64,000 bases of DNA, taken from the NCBI RefSeq assembly GCF_036330325.1, contig NZ_JAZDRO010000005.1:149662-213661 (forward strand). The letters are read 5' to 3'. Origin of the DNA: Hyphobacterium marinum. Its GTDB lineage: Bacteria > Pseudomonadota > Alphaproteobacteria > Caulobacterales > Maricaulaceae. The translations under genes were made by a program, and so were the position numbers. The notes under the pieces are model-generated. The model was not told the origin of the DNA and made no database searches. It saw only the letters and a program-made list of their open reading frames with translations. Below, in pieces: positions 56,532 to 64,000 of the stretch (position 1 is the stretch's first letter; each line of letters opens with the position of its first letter).

Positions 56532-56560
56532 TTGACAGGGGATAGGGCCGAGTCTAGCTT
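56532..56560 (+). promoter_or_regulatory. Sigma-70-type promoter of the F0 operon
   Basis: TTGACA (56532-56537), 17-nt spacer, TAGCTT (56555-56560). The strong -35 and correct spacing suit the constitutive promoter of atpI-B-E-F'-F; the -10 is only a partial match. Confidence 0.55.
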
Positions 56561-56599
56561 GCGCGCGCTCGCAAGGGGGTTCCTTAAGCGGGCAGATCG

Positions 56600-56950
56600 A
56601 TGGCTATGCCCGAACGAGACGACGCAACGCGCCAACCTTCCCGACACGCGGATCTCCAGGATCTCGACCGCCGACTGAGCGCGAAACTCGCCGCCCGGAA
56701 GCCGGAAAAAGACGACGGACCCAGCGAGACCGGAAAGGCCTGGACGACCGCGATCAAGCTGTCGGGCGACCTCCTTGCCGGCCTGTTTGTCGGTGGGGGA
56801 CTGGGTTGGGGCATCGATCGGCTGGCCGGGACCGCCCCCTGGGTGATGCTGGCCGGGCTGGGAATTGGCTTCGTGGCCGGGTTGCGCAATCTGCTGCGCA
56901 CGGCCAGACAGATAGAACACGAACGCCTGTCAGGCGATCGAAACGAGTGA
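56600..56950 (+). CDS. atpI: ATP synthase F0 subunit I (AtpI)
   Basis: A 116-residue small membrane protein that assists assembly of the F0 c-ring. Two hydrophobic helices with glycine patterns (LAGLFVGGGLGWGIDR, VMLAGLGIGFVAGLRNLL) follow a basic polar N-terminus of about 45 residues. First gene of the F0 operon; the start is at 56600, with 56606 possible. The subunit a gene follows after 12 nt. Confidence 0.88.
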   Translation: MAMPERDDATRQPSRHADLQDLDRRLSAKLAARKPEKDDGPSETGKAWTTAIKLSGDLLAGLFVGGGLGWGIDRLAGTAPWVMLAGLGIGFVAGLRNLLRTARQIEHERLSGDRNE

Positions 56951-56962
56951 CGGAACGACGCG

Positions 56963-57730
56963 ATGGCGATGCTTGAAACCGATCCGATGCACCAGTTCGA
57001 GGTGCAGCCGATCCTGCCGCTGCCCACGGTTTTCGGTATCGATCTGACGATCACCAACACCGCGACGATGATGATCATCATCGTGCTGCTGGTCGCCGGA
57101 GGCCTGTCGCTGCTGATGGGCAAGCGCGCCCTCGTCCCCGGACGCGGCCAGTCGATTGCCGAACTCCTTTATGAATTCGTCGCCGACATGGCGAGCTCGA
57201 TCATGGGCAAGGACGGGATGAAGTTCTTCCCGTACATCTTCACCCTCTTCATCTTCATCTTTGCGGCGAACCTGCTGGGCCTGATCCCGGGCATGTTCAC
57301 CGTGACCAGCCACATCATCGTCACGCTGGCGCTGGCCATGACCACGATCGCCATCGTGCTGTGGGTCGGCTTCACCAAGAACGGCCTGGGCTTCCTGAAG
57401 CTTTTCGCGCCGTCGGGCCTGCCCTGGTGGATGTATCCGATCCTCGTTCCGATCGAGGTCGTCTCCTTCCTGTCGCGTCCGTTCAGCCTGGCCATCCGTC
57501 TGTTCGCCAACATGCTGGCCGGCCACATCCTGCTGAAACTGTTCGGTGGATTCATGATCTCGCTGGTCGCCGCGCTCGGCTTTGCCGCCGGTGGCGCGCT
57601 GGCCCTGCTGGCGCTGGGGATCACCACGGCGGTGACCGGCCTGGAATTCCTGGTCGCCTTCCTTCAGGCCTACATCTTCTCGGTGCTGTCCTGCATCTAC
57701 ATCAATGATGCCTTGCACCCGTCTCACTAA
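56963..57730 (+). CDS. atpB: ATP synthase F0 subunit a
   Basis: A 255-residue polytopic membrane protein forming the proton half-channels with the c-ring. The essential arginine is seen in SLAIRLFANMLAGHILLKLF, preceded by SFLSRPF; the N-terminal part has an HQFEVQP start. Located between atpI and atpE. Confidence 0.97.
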   Translation: MAMLETDPMHQFEVQPILPLPTVFGIDLTITNTATMMIIIVLLVAGGLSLLMGKRALVPGRGQSIAELLYEFVADMASSIMGKDGMKFFPYIFTLFIFIFAANLLGLIPGMFTVTSHIIVTLALAMTTIAIVLWVGFTKNGLGFLKLFAPSGLPWWMYPILVPIEVVSFLSRPFSLAIRLFANMLAGHILLKLFGGFMISLVAALGFAAGGALALLALGITTAVTGLEFLVAFLQAYIFSVLSCIYINDALHPSH

Positions 57731-57768
57731 CCCTTCAAACGACACATATCATTCAAGGAGCTTTTGAT

Positions 57769-57993
57769 ATGGAACTCGACGCAGCCAAACAAATCGGCGC
57801 TGGTATTGCCGCCATCGCCCTGGGTGGTGCCGGTGTGGGTATCGGTACGATCTTCGGCAACTACCTCGCCGGTGCCCTGCGCAACCCGTCCGCAGCCGCG
57901 GGCCAGTTCACCAACCTGCTGATCGGCTTCGCCCTGACCGAATTCACCGGTCTGCTGGGCTTCGTCGTCGCGATGATCATCCTGTACGGTTGA
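57769..57993 (+). CDS. atpE: ATP synthase F0 subunit c
   Basis: A 74-residue hairpin membrane protein forming the proton-translocating ring. First helix with GIAAIALGGAGVGIGTIFG, loop RNP (LAGALRNPSAA), second helix with the proton-carrying Glu in ALTEFTGLLGFV. AGGAG ribosome binding site at about 57756. Separated from atpF' by 44 nt. Confidence 0.97.
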   Translation: MELDAAKQIGAGIAAIALGGAGVGIGTIFGNYLAGALRNPSAAAGQFTNLLIGFALTEFTGLLGFVVAMIILYG

Positions 57994-58037
57994 TCCTTTA
58001 GACATTCGCGCGAACTCGTAACCAAAGGACGCTCGCC

Positions 58038-58613
58038 ATGATTACGGCGCTGCTTGCCTCGATTTTGGCCCCCGGTGAGGGAGCTGACGCCGCTCACGCG
58101 GAAGACGCCGCGCACGGTGCAGGCGGCCTGCCCCAGCTCGACCCGTCGAGCTGGCCGGGCCAACTGTTCTGGCTCGCCGTCACATTCGGCCTGCTCTTCT
58201 TCCTGCTGTCGCGGGTGGTGCTGCCGAAGATCGCGACCACGATCGAGAACCGCCGCGACCGTATCGCGGACGACCTCGATGCGGCGGCCCAGAACAAGCG
58301 GGAAGCCGACGAGGCCGTGGCGGCCTATGAGCGTCAGCTTGCCGACGCCAAGGCCAAGGCCCATGCCATTGCGGCCAAGAACAAGGCCAAGGTGGACGCA
58401 GAGATCGCCGAAGAAAGCGAAGCGGCCGAGGCCGAAGTCGCGGCACGTCAGGCGGCTGCCGAAGCGCGCATCACGGAGATGCGCACCGAAGCACTGGCCC
58501 ACGTCAAGGATGTCGCCGCGGAAACCGCGTCCGTTCTGGTGGAAACCCTGACCGGCACCGCGCCGGACAAGAAGTCCACCACTGCGGCCGTCAAATCGGT
58601 TCGTCAGGGGTAA
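58038..58613 (+). CDS. atpG: ATP synthase F0 subunit b'
   Basis: A 191-residue b-type subunit: one membrane helix (FWLAVTFGLLFFLLSRVVLP) followed by a long Ala/Glu/Lys coiled coil. The first of two b-type genes, as in alphaproteobacteria that make a b/b' heterodimer. It has an extra 45-residue acidic N-terminus (AHAEDAAHGAGGLPQLDPSS). The symbol atpG is the name used for b' in some genomes; it is not the gamma subunit. Confidence 0.9.
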   Translation: MITALLASILAPGEGADAAHAEDAAHGAGGLPQLDPSSWPGQLFWLAVTFGLLFFLLSRVVLPKIATTIENRRDRIADDLDAAAQNKREADEAVAAYERQLADAKAKAHAIAAKNKAKVDAEIAEESEAAEAEVAARQAAAEARITEMRTEALAHVKDVAAETASVLVETLTGTAPDKKSTTAAVKSVRQG

Positions 58614-58616
58614 GCC

Positions 58617-59114
58617 ATGCACTTTGATTACTTCCTGCATCCGGGCAGCGATCCGACCTTCTGGGTCTTTGTCGCCTTTGCCATCGTCGTGGCCATCGCG
58701 CTTTTCGTGCGGATTCCGGCCCTGATCGCCAAACAGCTCGACGCACGGTCCGACGCGATCCGTAACGAGCTTGAAGAAGCCCGCCGCCTGCGCGAAGAAG
58801 CCCAGGAAATGCTGGCCTCCTATCAGCGCAAGCAGCGTGAAGCCGAAGCCGAGGCCGAAGGCATCGTCGCCCAGGCCAAGAAGGACGCCAAGGCGCTCGC
58901 CGCCACTGCGCGGACCGAGCTGGCCGAGCGCATCGAGCGCCGTACCGCCATGGCCGAAGCCCGCATTGCCCAAGCCGAGGCCCACGCCGCTGCCGAGGTG
59001 AAGGCGCTGGCCGCTGACCTGGCTGCCGATGCGGCCGCCAAGCTGATTGCGGACAAGGGCGCGAAGACCGACCTCAAGGCTGATCTGAAGGCCATCGAGG
59101 ACCGGCTGAACTAG
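58617..59114 (+). CDS. atpF: ATP synthase F0 subunit b
   Basis: A 165-residue subunit b: N-terminal membrane helix (FWVFVAFAIVVAIALFVRIP) and a long coiled coil (RREEAQEML-type helix starting EEARRLREEAQEMLASYQRK). Forms the peripheral stalk with b'. Three nucleotides after the b' gene. Last gene of the F0 operon, followed by a terminator. Confidence 0.95.
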   Translation: MHFDYFLHPGSDPTFWVFVAFAIVVAIALFVRIPALIAKQLDARSDAIRNELEEARRLREEAQEMLASYQRKQREAEAEAEGIVAQAKKDAKALAATARTELAERIERRTAMAEARIAQAEAHAAAEVKALAADLAADAAAKLIADKGAKTDLKADLKAIEDRLN

Positions 59115-59142
59115 ACCTCAGCACAAACAATCAAAATTAAAG

Positions 59143-59176
59143 CGGCCCGGCGGGATCTCCCTCCGGGCCGTATTCT
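59143..59176 (+). terminator. Terminator of the F0 ATP synthase operon
   Basis: CGGCCCGG (59143-59150) pairs with CCGGGCCG (59163-59170), followed by a T-rich tail (TATTCTTGTT). Confidence 0.7.
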
Positions 59177-59189
59177 TGTTGGCGTTTCG

Positions 59190-59495
59190 CTATTCGGCGG
59201 GCGCTTCGTCCTTGTCGCCAAACAGGCGGCGAACGCGCTGCCACAGCCAGGGCCAGCGCTTCAACAGTGCGACAATGGCGGTGTGGGCTGTCTTGGAACA
59301 GGCCGCGAGCATCAACGTCCCGAGAATCAGGAGCGGCAGACCGAGCGGGATCGGCGTAATCGCGAACGGAATGGCGATGAACATCAACGCCAGACCCAGC
59401 GCAGCGCCGATCATCCGGAACACCGTGACAATGGCGTTCCCGATCGGATTGCGTTTCATGCCGTTCAGCGTCTCATTCATCGTTCTGCCACTCAT
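59190..59495 (-). CDS. Small membrane protein of unknown function (PGPGW-like)
   Basis: A 101-residue protein with two membrane helices (FRMIGAALGLALMFIAIPFA, LGLPLLILGTLMLAACSKT) and a basic Trp-rich end (LLKRWPWLWQRVRRLFGD), similar in layout to PGPGW-domain membrane proteins. Start either 59495 or 59480; both have a weak ribosome binding site. Convergent with atpF. Confidence 0.65.
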   Translation of the reverse strand: MSGRTMNETLNGMKRNPIGNAIVTVFRMIGAALGLALMFIAIPFAITPIPLGLPLLILGTLMLAACSKTAHTAIVALLKRWPWLWQRVRRLFGDKDEAPAE

Positions 59496-59818
59496 TCCCG
59501 GCCATGTGCGTGCCGGACCCTCCCCTAGATGGGTCGCCTTAGCCGCCGGACAAGTCCGGCGATAGGGCGATCACGCCACATAAGCAGTGGAAAACGACCG
59601 CTTTACGGCAATTTGTAGTATACAGGAGCGGGATTGGGCCCAGCCCGATCCCCCTGTCTGACCATCGCGCCCCAGGCGGTATGCAACGATTTGACTCGAT
59701 CCAGGCTCTCCGGGCCATTGCCGCATTCGCCGTCATGGCCGGTCAAAGAGCACATGCGGCGCGTAGACCTGACGACAAACCCCGCTAGACTTGGGGAGGG
59801 ACGAGGGGGGAGGACGCG
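59496..59818. other. 323-nt gap holding a decayed acyltransferase fragment
   Basis: Apart from the fragment at 59681-59788, I see a GGACAAGTCCGGCG inverted segment near 59550 and no further gene, promoter or repeat of the known families. Confidence 0.5.
59681..59788 (+). pseudogene. N-terminal remnant of an acyltransferase 3 gene
   Basis: A 35-codon frame whose start, QRFDSIQALRAIAAFAVM, aligns with the start of the intact acyltransferase just downstream (RIDNIQALRALAALLVVV). After about 20 residues similarity is lost and a stop follows. It looks like the remains of a second, adjacent copy deleted down to its first codons. Confidence 0.6.
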
Positions 59819-60898
59819 GTGGGACCGTCGCAGCGTATTGATAACATACAGGCCCTGCGTGCGCTCGCGGCGCTTCTGGTCGTGGTCATTCATATCCAGG
59901 CCAACGAGTTACGCGCGGCCGGCGATCCCCTGCTTTCCGGCTGGCTCTATCACGGTGTGGCCGGTGTCGACCTGTTCTTCGTGATTTCCGGTTTCATCAT
60001 GGTGTATGTCACGCGCGGGCGTTTTGCCGAGACGCGAAACGCGCTGCGCTTCTGGTTCGACCGGGCAGTGCGCGTTTACCCGCCGGTCTGGCTCTTCACC
60101 GCGCTGGCCATTGCCGGATTCTATGCTCAGGGCACACAGGACTTCTGGTTCAGCCAGTCCGGCGTGGTGGAATCCTTCCTGCTCATCCCGCAACACAATC
60201 CACCCCTGCTGGGCGTGTCCTGGACGCTGCTTCACGAGCTCTATTTCTATCTGGTGTTTGGTCTGTTTCTGCTGCCCCGGGAACGCTTCCTGCCCGTCGG
60301 TCTTGGCCTCTGGGCCTTGATTGTCGCCGCTGGACTGGCGCTGGGCATCGATAGCACCTCAAATCCCTGGCTGGCCGTGGCCTTTCATCCCCACACCTAT
60401 GAATTCCTTCTCGGGGCGGCTGCAGCCCTGGTCCTCTACAGGGGGTGGTATCGCTTCCCCTGGCTGATAACCGCCCTGGGTCTGGCCGCATTCCTGACCG
60501 GTGCGGTTGTCCTTGGCCTGCGCGGTCCGGACGATTATCCGGCCTGGTGGGGCCGCGTCCTCGCCTTTGGACCGGCATCAGCATTGCTGGTGCTGGGCAT
60601 GGCGGCGCTGGAGCGCGACCAGGGCGTCCGTGCGCCCGTCTGGACCCGCCGCATCGGCGACTGGTCCTACAGTCTCTACCTGTCACACCTGTTGATCATC
60701 GCGGCACTCGCGCACATCTGGACGCGATTTGCCCGCCCCGGCATCGCCGACAATCTCGTCTTCATCACGCTGATGGTGATTGTGCCGGTCGTGTTTGCCG
60801 CACTGGCCTACACGTTGTTCGAGCGGCCAACCCTGCGGGCCGGGAAGCGACTGGGCGATCAGATACTGCCCCCTCGCCCCCCGGCTGACCGCAGCTAG
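59819..60898 (+). CDS. Acyltransferase 3 family membrane protein
   Basis: A 359-residue OafA/YrhL-type O-acyltransferase with about ten membrane helices. Motifs: NIQALRALAALLVVVIHIQA (His of the active site), GVAGVDLFFVISGFIM, and SYSLYLSHLLII near the C-terminus. It probably acetylates a surface or cell-wall sugar. GTG start at 59819. A truncated paralogue lies upstream. Overlaps the convergent gcvPB gene. Confidence 0.9.
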   Translation: MGPSQRIDNIQALRALAALLVVVIHIQANELRAAGDPLLSGWLYHGVAGVDLFFVISGFIMVYVTRGRFAETRNALRFWFDRAVRVYPPVWLFTALAIAGFYAQGTQDFWFSQSGVVESFLLIPQHNPPLLGVSWTLLHELYFYLVFGLFLLPRERFLPVGLGLWALIVAAGLALGIDSTSNPWLAVAFHPHTYEFLLGAAAALVLYRGWYRFPWLITALGLAAFLTGAVVLGLRGPDDYPAWWGRVLAFGPASALLVLGMAALERDQGVRAPVWTRRIGDWSYSLYLSHLLIIAALAHIWTRFARPGIADNLVFITLMVIVPVVFAALAYTLFERPTLRAGKRLGDQILPPRPPADRS

Positions 60899-62442
60899 TC
60901 TTTCGTCCAGCGCAGGACCGGGTTGCGCGCCGCCTGCGTTTCGTCGAGCCGCTTGGCCGGCGCATGGACCGGAGCCGCCTTGAAGCGGTCCGCCTCGCCG
61001 GCTTTCGCCGCCTCGGTCAGCGCCAGCATGACGTCGCAGAAGCGATCCAGCCCGTCCTTCGATTCGGTCTCGGTCGGCTCGATCAGCATGGCCCCGTGGA
61101 CGACGAGCGGGAAATACATCGTCATCGGATGGTAGCCTTCGTCGATCATCGCCTTGGCGAAATCGAGCGTCGTTACGCCGGTGTCTTTCAGGAAGTTGTC
61201 GTTGAACAGCGCCTCGTGCATGCACACGCCCTCGAAGGCCGGCGACATCGCCCCTTTGAGGCGAGCGAGAATGTAGTTGGCATTGAGGACGGCATCGCCC
61301 GACGCGGCGCGCAGCCCGTCCGAGCCGTGGCTCATCATGTAGGTCAGCGCGCGGGTGAACATGCCCATCTGGCCGTGGAAGGCCGTCATACGGCCGAAGG
61401 GTTCGCCTTCTGCGTCCGCGACATGCTCGACCATCTTCCAGCCCTTGCCGTCCTTGACGACGTAAGGAACCGGCACGAAGGGCGCGAGCGCGTCTGAGAA
61501 GACCGTCGGACCGGAACCCGGACCGCCACCGCCATGCGGGGTGGAGAAGGTCTTGTGCAGATTGATGTGCATGGCGTCGATGCCGAGATCGCCCGGGCGC
61601 ACCCGGCCGACGATGGCGTTGAAATTCGCGCCGTCGCAGTAGAAATACCCGCCCGCCTCGTGGATCAGGTCGGCGATCTCGATGATGTCGCGCTCAAAGA
61701 GGCCGCACGTGTTCGGGTTGGTCAGCATGATGCCGGCAATGTCGTCGCCGAGCTTGTCCTTCAGTGCCGCCATGTCGACCCGGCCCGTGGCATCCGCCGG
61801 GATTTCATCGGTCGTGAAGCCGCACTGAACCGCCGTTGCGGGATTGGTGCCGTGCGCCGATTCCGGCACCAGCACGCGGCGGCGGCCGGATTCGCCGCGC
61901 GTATCGAGCGCGGCGCGGATGGCCATCATGCCGCACAGCTCGCCATGCGCACCGGCTTTCGGTGACATCGCAACGCACGGCGTTCCCGTCAGTGTCATCA
62001 GCCAGTGGGCCAGCTCACCCATCAGCTCGAATGCGCCCTGAACGGTCGCTTGCGGCTGTAAGGGGTGCACGTCGGCAAAGCCGGGCATCCGGGCGACCTT
62101 CTCGTTCAGGCGCGGATTGTGCTTCATCGTGCACGAGCCAAGCGGGTAGAGGCCGAGATCGATGGCGTAATTCTTACGGCTCAGACGCACATAGTGGCGC
62201 ATGGTTTCCGGTTCGGAGAGGCCCGGCAGGCCAATCTCGGCGGTGCGGTCCAGGCCGCCAAGACGGGTCTTGGTGCCTTTCGGTTCAGGCAGATCGACAC
62301 CGGTTGTATCCGTCGAGCCGCGCTCGAAGAGGAGCGGTTCGGCCTGATCGAGGCCGCGAGAACCGGAGAACGTATCCTGATAGCCGCCCGGATCAGCGGG
62401 CGCTTCGGAGCGGGTCGGGCGGCCTTGCGTATTCATGCTCAT
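60895..62442 (-). CDS. gcvPB: Glycine dehydrogenase (decarboxylating) subunit 2
   Basis: A 515-residue PLP-binding half of the two-subunit P-protein of the glycine cleavage system. The PLP lysine lies in INLHKTFSTPHGGGGPGSGP; SMKAGAHGE-type SPKAGAHGELCGMMAI precedes it. The start is the ATG at 62442; the longer frame crosses the palindromic element at 62450-62578. The original gcvPA/gcvPB junction was probably an ATGA overlap, since both flanks carry the same 17-bp stretch. gcvT and gcvH must be right of the window. Confidence 0.96.
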   Translation of the reverse strand: MSMNTQGRPTRSEAPADPGGYQDTFSGSRGLDQAEPLLFERGSTDTTGVDLPEPKGTKTRLGGLDRTAEIGLPGLSEPETMRHYVRLSRKNYAIDLGLYPLGSCTMKHNPRLNEKVARMPGFADVHPLQPQATVQGAFELMGELAHWLMTLTGTPCVAMSPKAGAHGELCGMMAIRAALDTRGESGRRRVLVPESAHGTNPATAVQCGFTTDEIPADATGRVDMAALKDKLGDDIAGIMLTNPNTCGLFERDIIEIADLIHEAGGYFYCDGANFNAIVGRVRPGDLGIDAMHINLHKTFSTPHGGGGPGSGPTVFSDALAPFVPVPYVVKDGKGWKMVEHVADAEGEPFGRMTAFHGQMGMFTRALTYMMSHGSDGLRAASGDAVLNANYILARLKGAMSPAFEGVCMHEALFNDNFLKDTGVTTLDFAKAMIDEGYHPMTMYFPLVVHGAMLIEPTETESKDGLDRFCDVMLALTEAAKAGEADRFKAAPVHAPAKRLDETQAARNPVLRWTKD

Positions 62443-62595
62443 GACAGCGTCTCCAAGGCGCGATTCCCTCCCCTTGAGGGGAGGGTAAGGGTGGGGTGAA
62501 TTTCTTTGGCAGGGCATCCGGGCAAAAGGTTCTCCCCCACCCCGGCCCTCCCCTGCAGGGGGAGGGAGAAGGGTTGCATCATGCTCATGACAGCG
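62433..62595. repeat. Palindromic element at gcvPA/gcvPB junction with flanking direct repeats
   Basis: TCATGCTCATGACAGCG occurs at 62433-62449 and again at 62579-62595. Between them lies a 129-nt double-hairpin element: CCCTCCCCTTGAGGGGAGGG, then CCCCCACCCC-type and CCCTCCCCTGCAGGGGGAGGG arms. The element separates the stop of gcvPA (62585) from the start of gcvPB (62442). Confidence 0.85.
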
Positions 62596-63934
62596 CTCCC
62601 TTCAGGGCCTTCTCGAAGATGATGAGGTCGTTCTCGGTGCAGACTTCGGTCGCCGCGACGATCAGCACGTCGTCGAGCCCGCCGCCCGGATAGAGGCGCG
62701 CGGCCGGCACACCGGCGAGCACGCCCTGCTCGGCCAGCAGATCGACCACGCCCGCGGCCGGTTTCGGCAGGCGCAGCGAGAATTCGTTGAAGAAGGCGTC
62801 GGTGAGAAGCTCGACACCCGGGATTCCGGACAGGCGATCCGCGAGGTCGCAGGCCGTCTCGTGATTGATCCGGGCGAGACCCCTGAGGCCCTTCTCGCCC
62901 AGAAGCGTCATGTGGATGGTGAAGGCGAGCGCACACAAGCCGGAATTGGTGCAGATGTTCGAGGTCGCCTTCTCGCGCCGGATATGCTGTTCGCGCGTCG
63001 AGAGCGTCAGCACGAAGCCGCGCCGTCCGTCGGCATCGACCGTCTCGCCGGCCAGACGTCCGGGAAGGTTGCGGATGAAGTTGCGATCATTTTTACAGGC
63101 CAGAAGTCCCACATAGGGGCCGCCGAAATTGAGGCCGACGCCGATGGACTGGCCTTCGCCGACAGCGATGTCGGCACCCATCTCGCCAGGTGATTTGACG
63201 AGGCCCAAGGACACCGGCTCGGTGAAGACCGAGATCACCAGCGCGCCATGGGCATGCGCCTTCTCGCAGAGATCGGTGATGTCGTGCAGGCGGCCGAACA
63301 CGTCCGGCGACTGGACGACGACACAGGCCGTTTCGTCGTCGATCGCGTCGTAGAGCGCGTCGATTCCATTGAGGTCCGCCGGCGTCGAAACCACGTCGAT
63401 GTCGAGATATTTCGCCTGCGTCTTGGTGGTTTCCGCGTAGTGCGGGTGCAGCGACCCGGCGAGCACGGCCTTGCGGCGCTTGGTAACGCGGCCCGCCATC
63501 AGCACGGCCTCGCCGCAGGCGGTCGAGCCGTCATACATGGAGGCATTGGCCACATCCATGCCGGTCAGGAGCGCGACCTGGGTCTGGAACTCAAACAGGG
63601 TCTGGAGCGTCCCCTGGCTAATTTCCGGCTGGTAGGGCGTGTAGGCGGTCAGGAATTCCGACCGCTGGATCAGGTGATCCACCGTCGACGGGATGTGGTG
63701 CTTGTAGGCCCCGGCCCCGACAAAGAACGGTACCGAAGACGCCGACACGTTCTTGCCCGCCATTTTCCCCAGCGCGCGTTCGACCTGGAGCTCGCTCATG
63801 TGGGCGGGCAGAGCGACCGGGTCCTTCAGCCTGGCCGAAGCCGGCACGTCCACGAACAGATCGTCAATGGATTTGACGCCAATCGTGGCGAGCATCTCGG
63901 CACGGTCGGCATCGGTCAGGGGAAGATAGCGCAT
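62585..63934 (-). CDS. gcvPA: Glycine dehydrogenase (decarboxylating) subunit 1
   Basis: A 449-residue non-PLP half of the P-protein. Family segments: RYLPLTDADRAEMLATIGVK at the N-terminus, VPFFVGAGAYKHHIPSTVDH, QPEISQGTLQTLFEFQTQV and NASMYDGSTACGEAVLMA. It works with gcvPB. Upstream genes gcvT/gcvH are expected beyond the window; a short repeat lies before the start (63958-64000). Confidence 0.96.
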   Translation of the reverse strand: MRYLPLTDADRAEMLATIGVKSIDDLFVDVPASARLKDPVALPAHMSELQVERALGKMAGKNVSASSVPFFVGAGAYKHHIPSTVDHLIQRSEFLTAYTPYQPEISQGTLQTLFEFQTQVALLTGMDVANASMYDGSTACGEAVLMAGRVTKRRKAVLAGSLHPHYAETTKTQAKYLDIDVVSTPADLNGIDALYDAIDDETACVVVQSPDVFGRLHDITDLCEKAHAHGALVISVFTEPVSLGLVKSPGEMGADIAVGEGQSIGVGLNFGGPYVGLLACKNDRNFIRNLPGRLAGETVDADGRRGFVLTLSTREQHIRREKATSNICTNSGLCALAFTIHMTLLGEKGLRGLARINHETACDLADRLSGIPGVELLTDAFFNEFSLRLPKPAAGVVDLLAEQGVLAGVPAARLYPGGGLDDVLIVAATEVCTENDLIIFEKALKGALS

Positions 63935-63957
63935 GGGTTTTTATCTCTACCGGTTTA

Positions 63958-64000
63958 CTTTCTCCCCCCGCGTGCGGGGGGAGTGGCCGAAGGCCGAGGG
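63958..64000. repeat. Short GC-hairpin repeat at right edge
   Basis: TCTCCCCCCGCGTGCGGGGGGAG hairpin (arms CTCCCCCCGC and GCGGGGGGAG) followed by GGCCGAAGGCC. Truncated by the window end. Confidence 0.6.

Overview
The window is a GC-rich alphaproteobacterial chromosome segment, most likely from a Caulobacter/Maricaulis/Hyphomonas-type bacterium. Supporting this are a CcrM-type GANTC methyltransferase, TTAA-N7-TTAA CtrA-like boxes, a NadQ-like regulator next to nadABC, a split gcvPA/gcvPB, an F0 ATP synthase operon of the atpI-B-E-F'-F type separated from F1, and the mutY-dciA-dsbA-dsbA-smc neighbourhood. Genes are tightly packed, often with 1-4 nt ATGA/GTGA/TGATG overlaps. No rRNA, tRNA, CRISPR array, integrase or transposase was found.

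Layout. 1-1.9 kb: a StlD/DarB-like ketosynthase overlapping a haem-oxygenase-like diiron oxidase, probably the edge of a small biosynthetic cluster. 2-4.2 kb: uvrB. 4.2-6.5 kb: an AT-rich two-gene insert, an ABC-type ATPase followed by a DUF4435/TOPRIM-like protein, which looks like a PARIS (AriA/AriB) anti-phage module. 6.5-7.3 kb: a mosaic of dispersed palindromic repeats. 7.3-14.9 kb: small membrane and secreted proteins, two of them behind stress- or cell-cycle-type promoter motifs, then tag, a tandem pair of long FabH-like ketosynthases, a beta-propeller lipoprotein, and a DUF559 endonuclease gene bracketed by inverted palindromes. 15-20 kb: ygfZ, a GT9 glycosyltransferase, a dihydroorotase-like gene and a universal stress protein. 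19.5-24.8 kb: HD hydrolase, NadQ-like regulator and nadABC with two similar operator-like sequences. 25-36 kb: esterase, large lipoprotein, SleB hydrolase, ppdK, and glyQ-gst-glyS, with a palindromic element translated inside glyS. 36.4-38.2 kb: an ECF sigma factor, a Tat-exported ferritin-like protein and a cytochrome c in one operon behind an ECF-type promoter. 38-50.8 kb: udg, etfQO, a TPR lipoprotein, ispE, a WecA-like transferase, polyprenyl diphosphate synthase, trmN6-like, PA0069-type radical SAM, rnhB, ccrM, mutY. 50.9-59 kb: dciA-like, two DsbA proteins, smc and the F0 genes. 59-64 kb: acyltransferase 3 (with the remnant of a second copy) and gcvPB/gcvPA.

Best candidates for further study: (i) the PARIS-like defence pair; (ii) the family of palindromic elements, which sits in intergenic gaps, inside the glyS reading frame, between gcvPA and gcvPB with a 17-bp flanking direct repeat, and on both sides of a DUF559 nuclease gene, suggesting a nuclease-linked mobile repeat system; (iii) the ECF sigma/ferritin-like/cytochrome c operon, which has no visible anti-sigma factor. 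Function calls come from reading motifs by eye; no database search was run.
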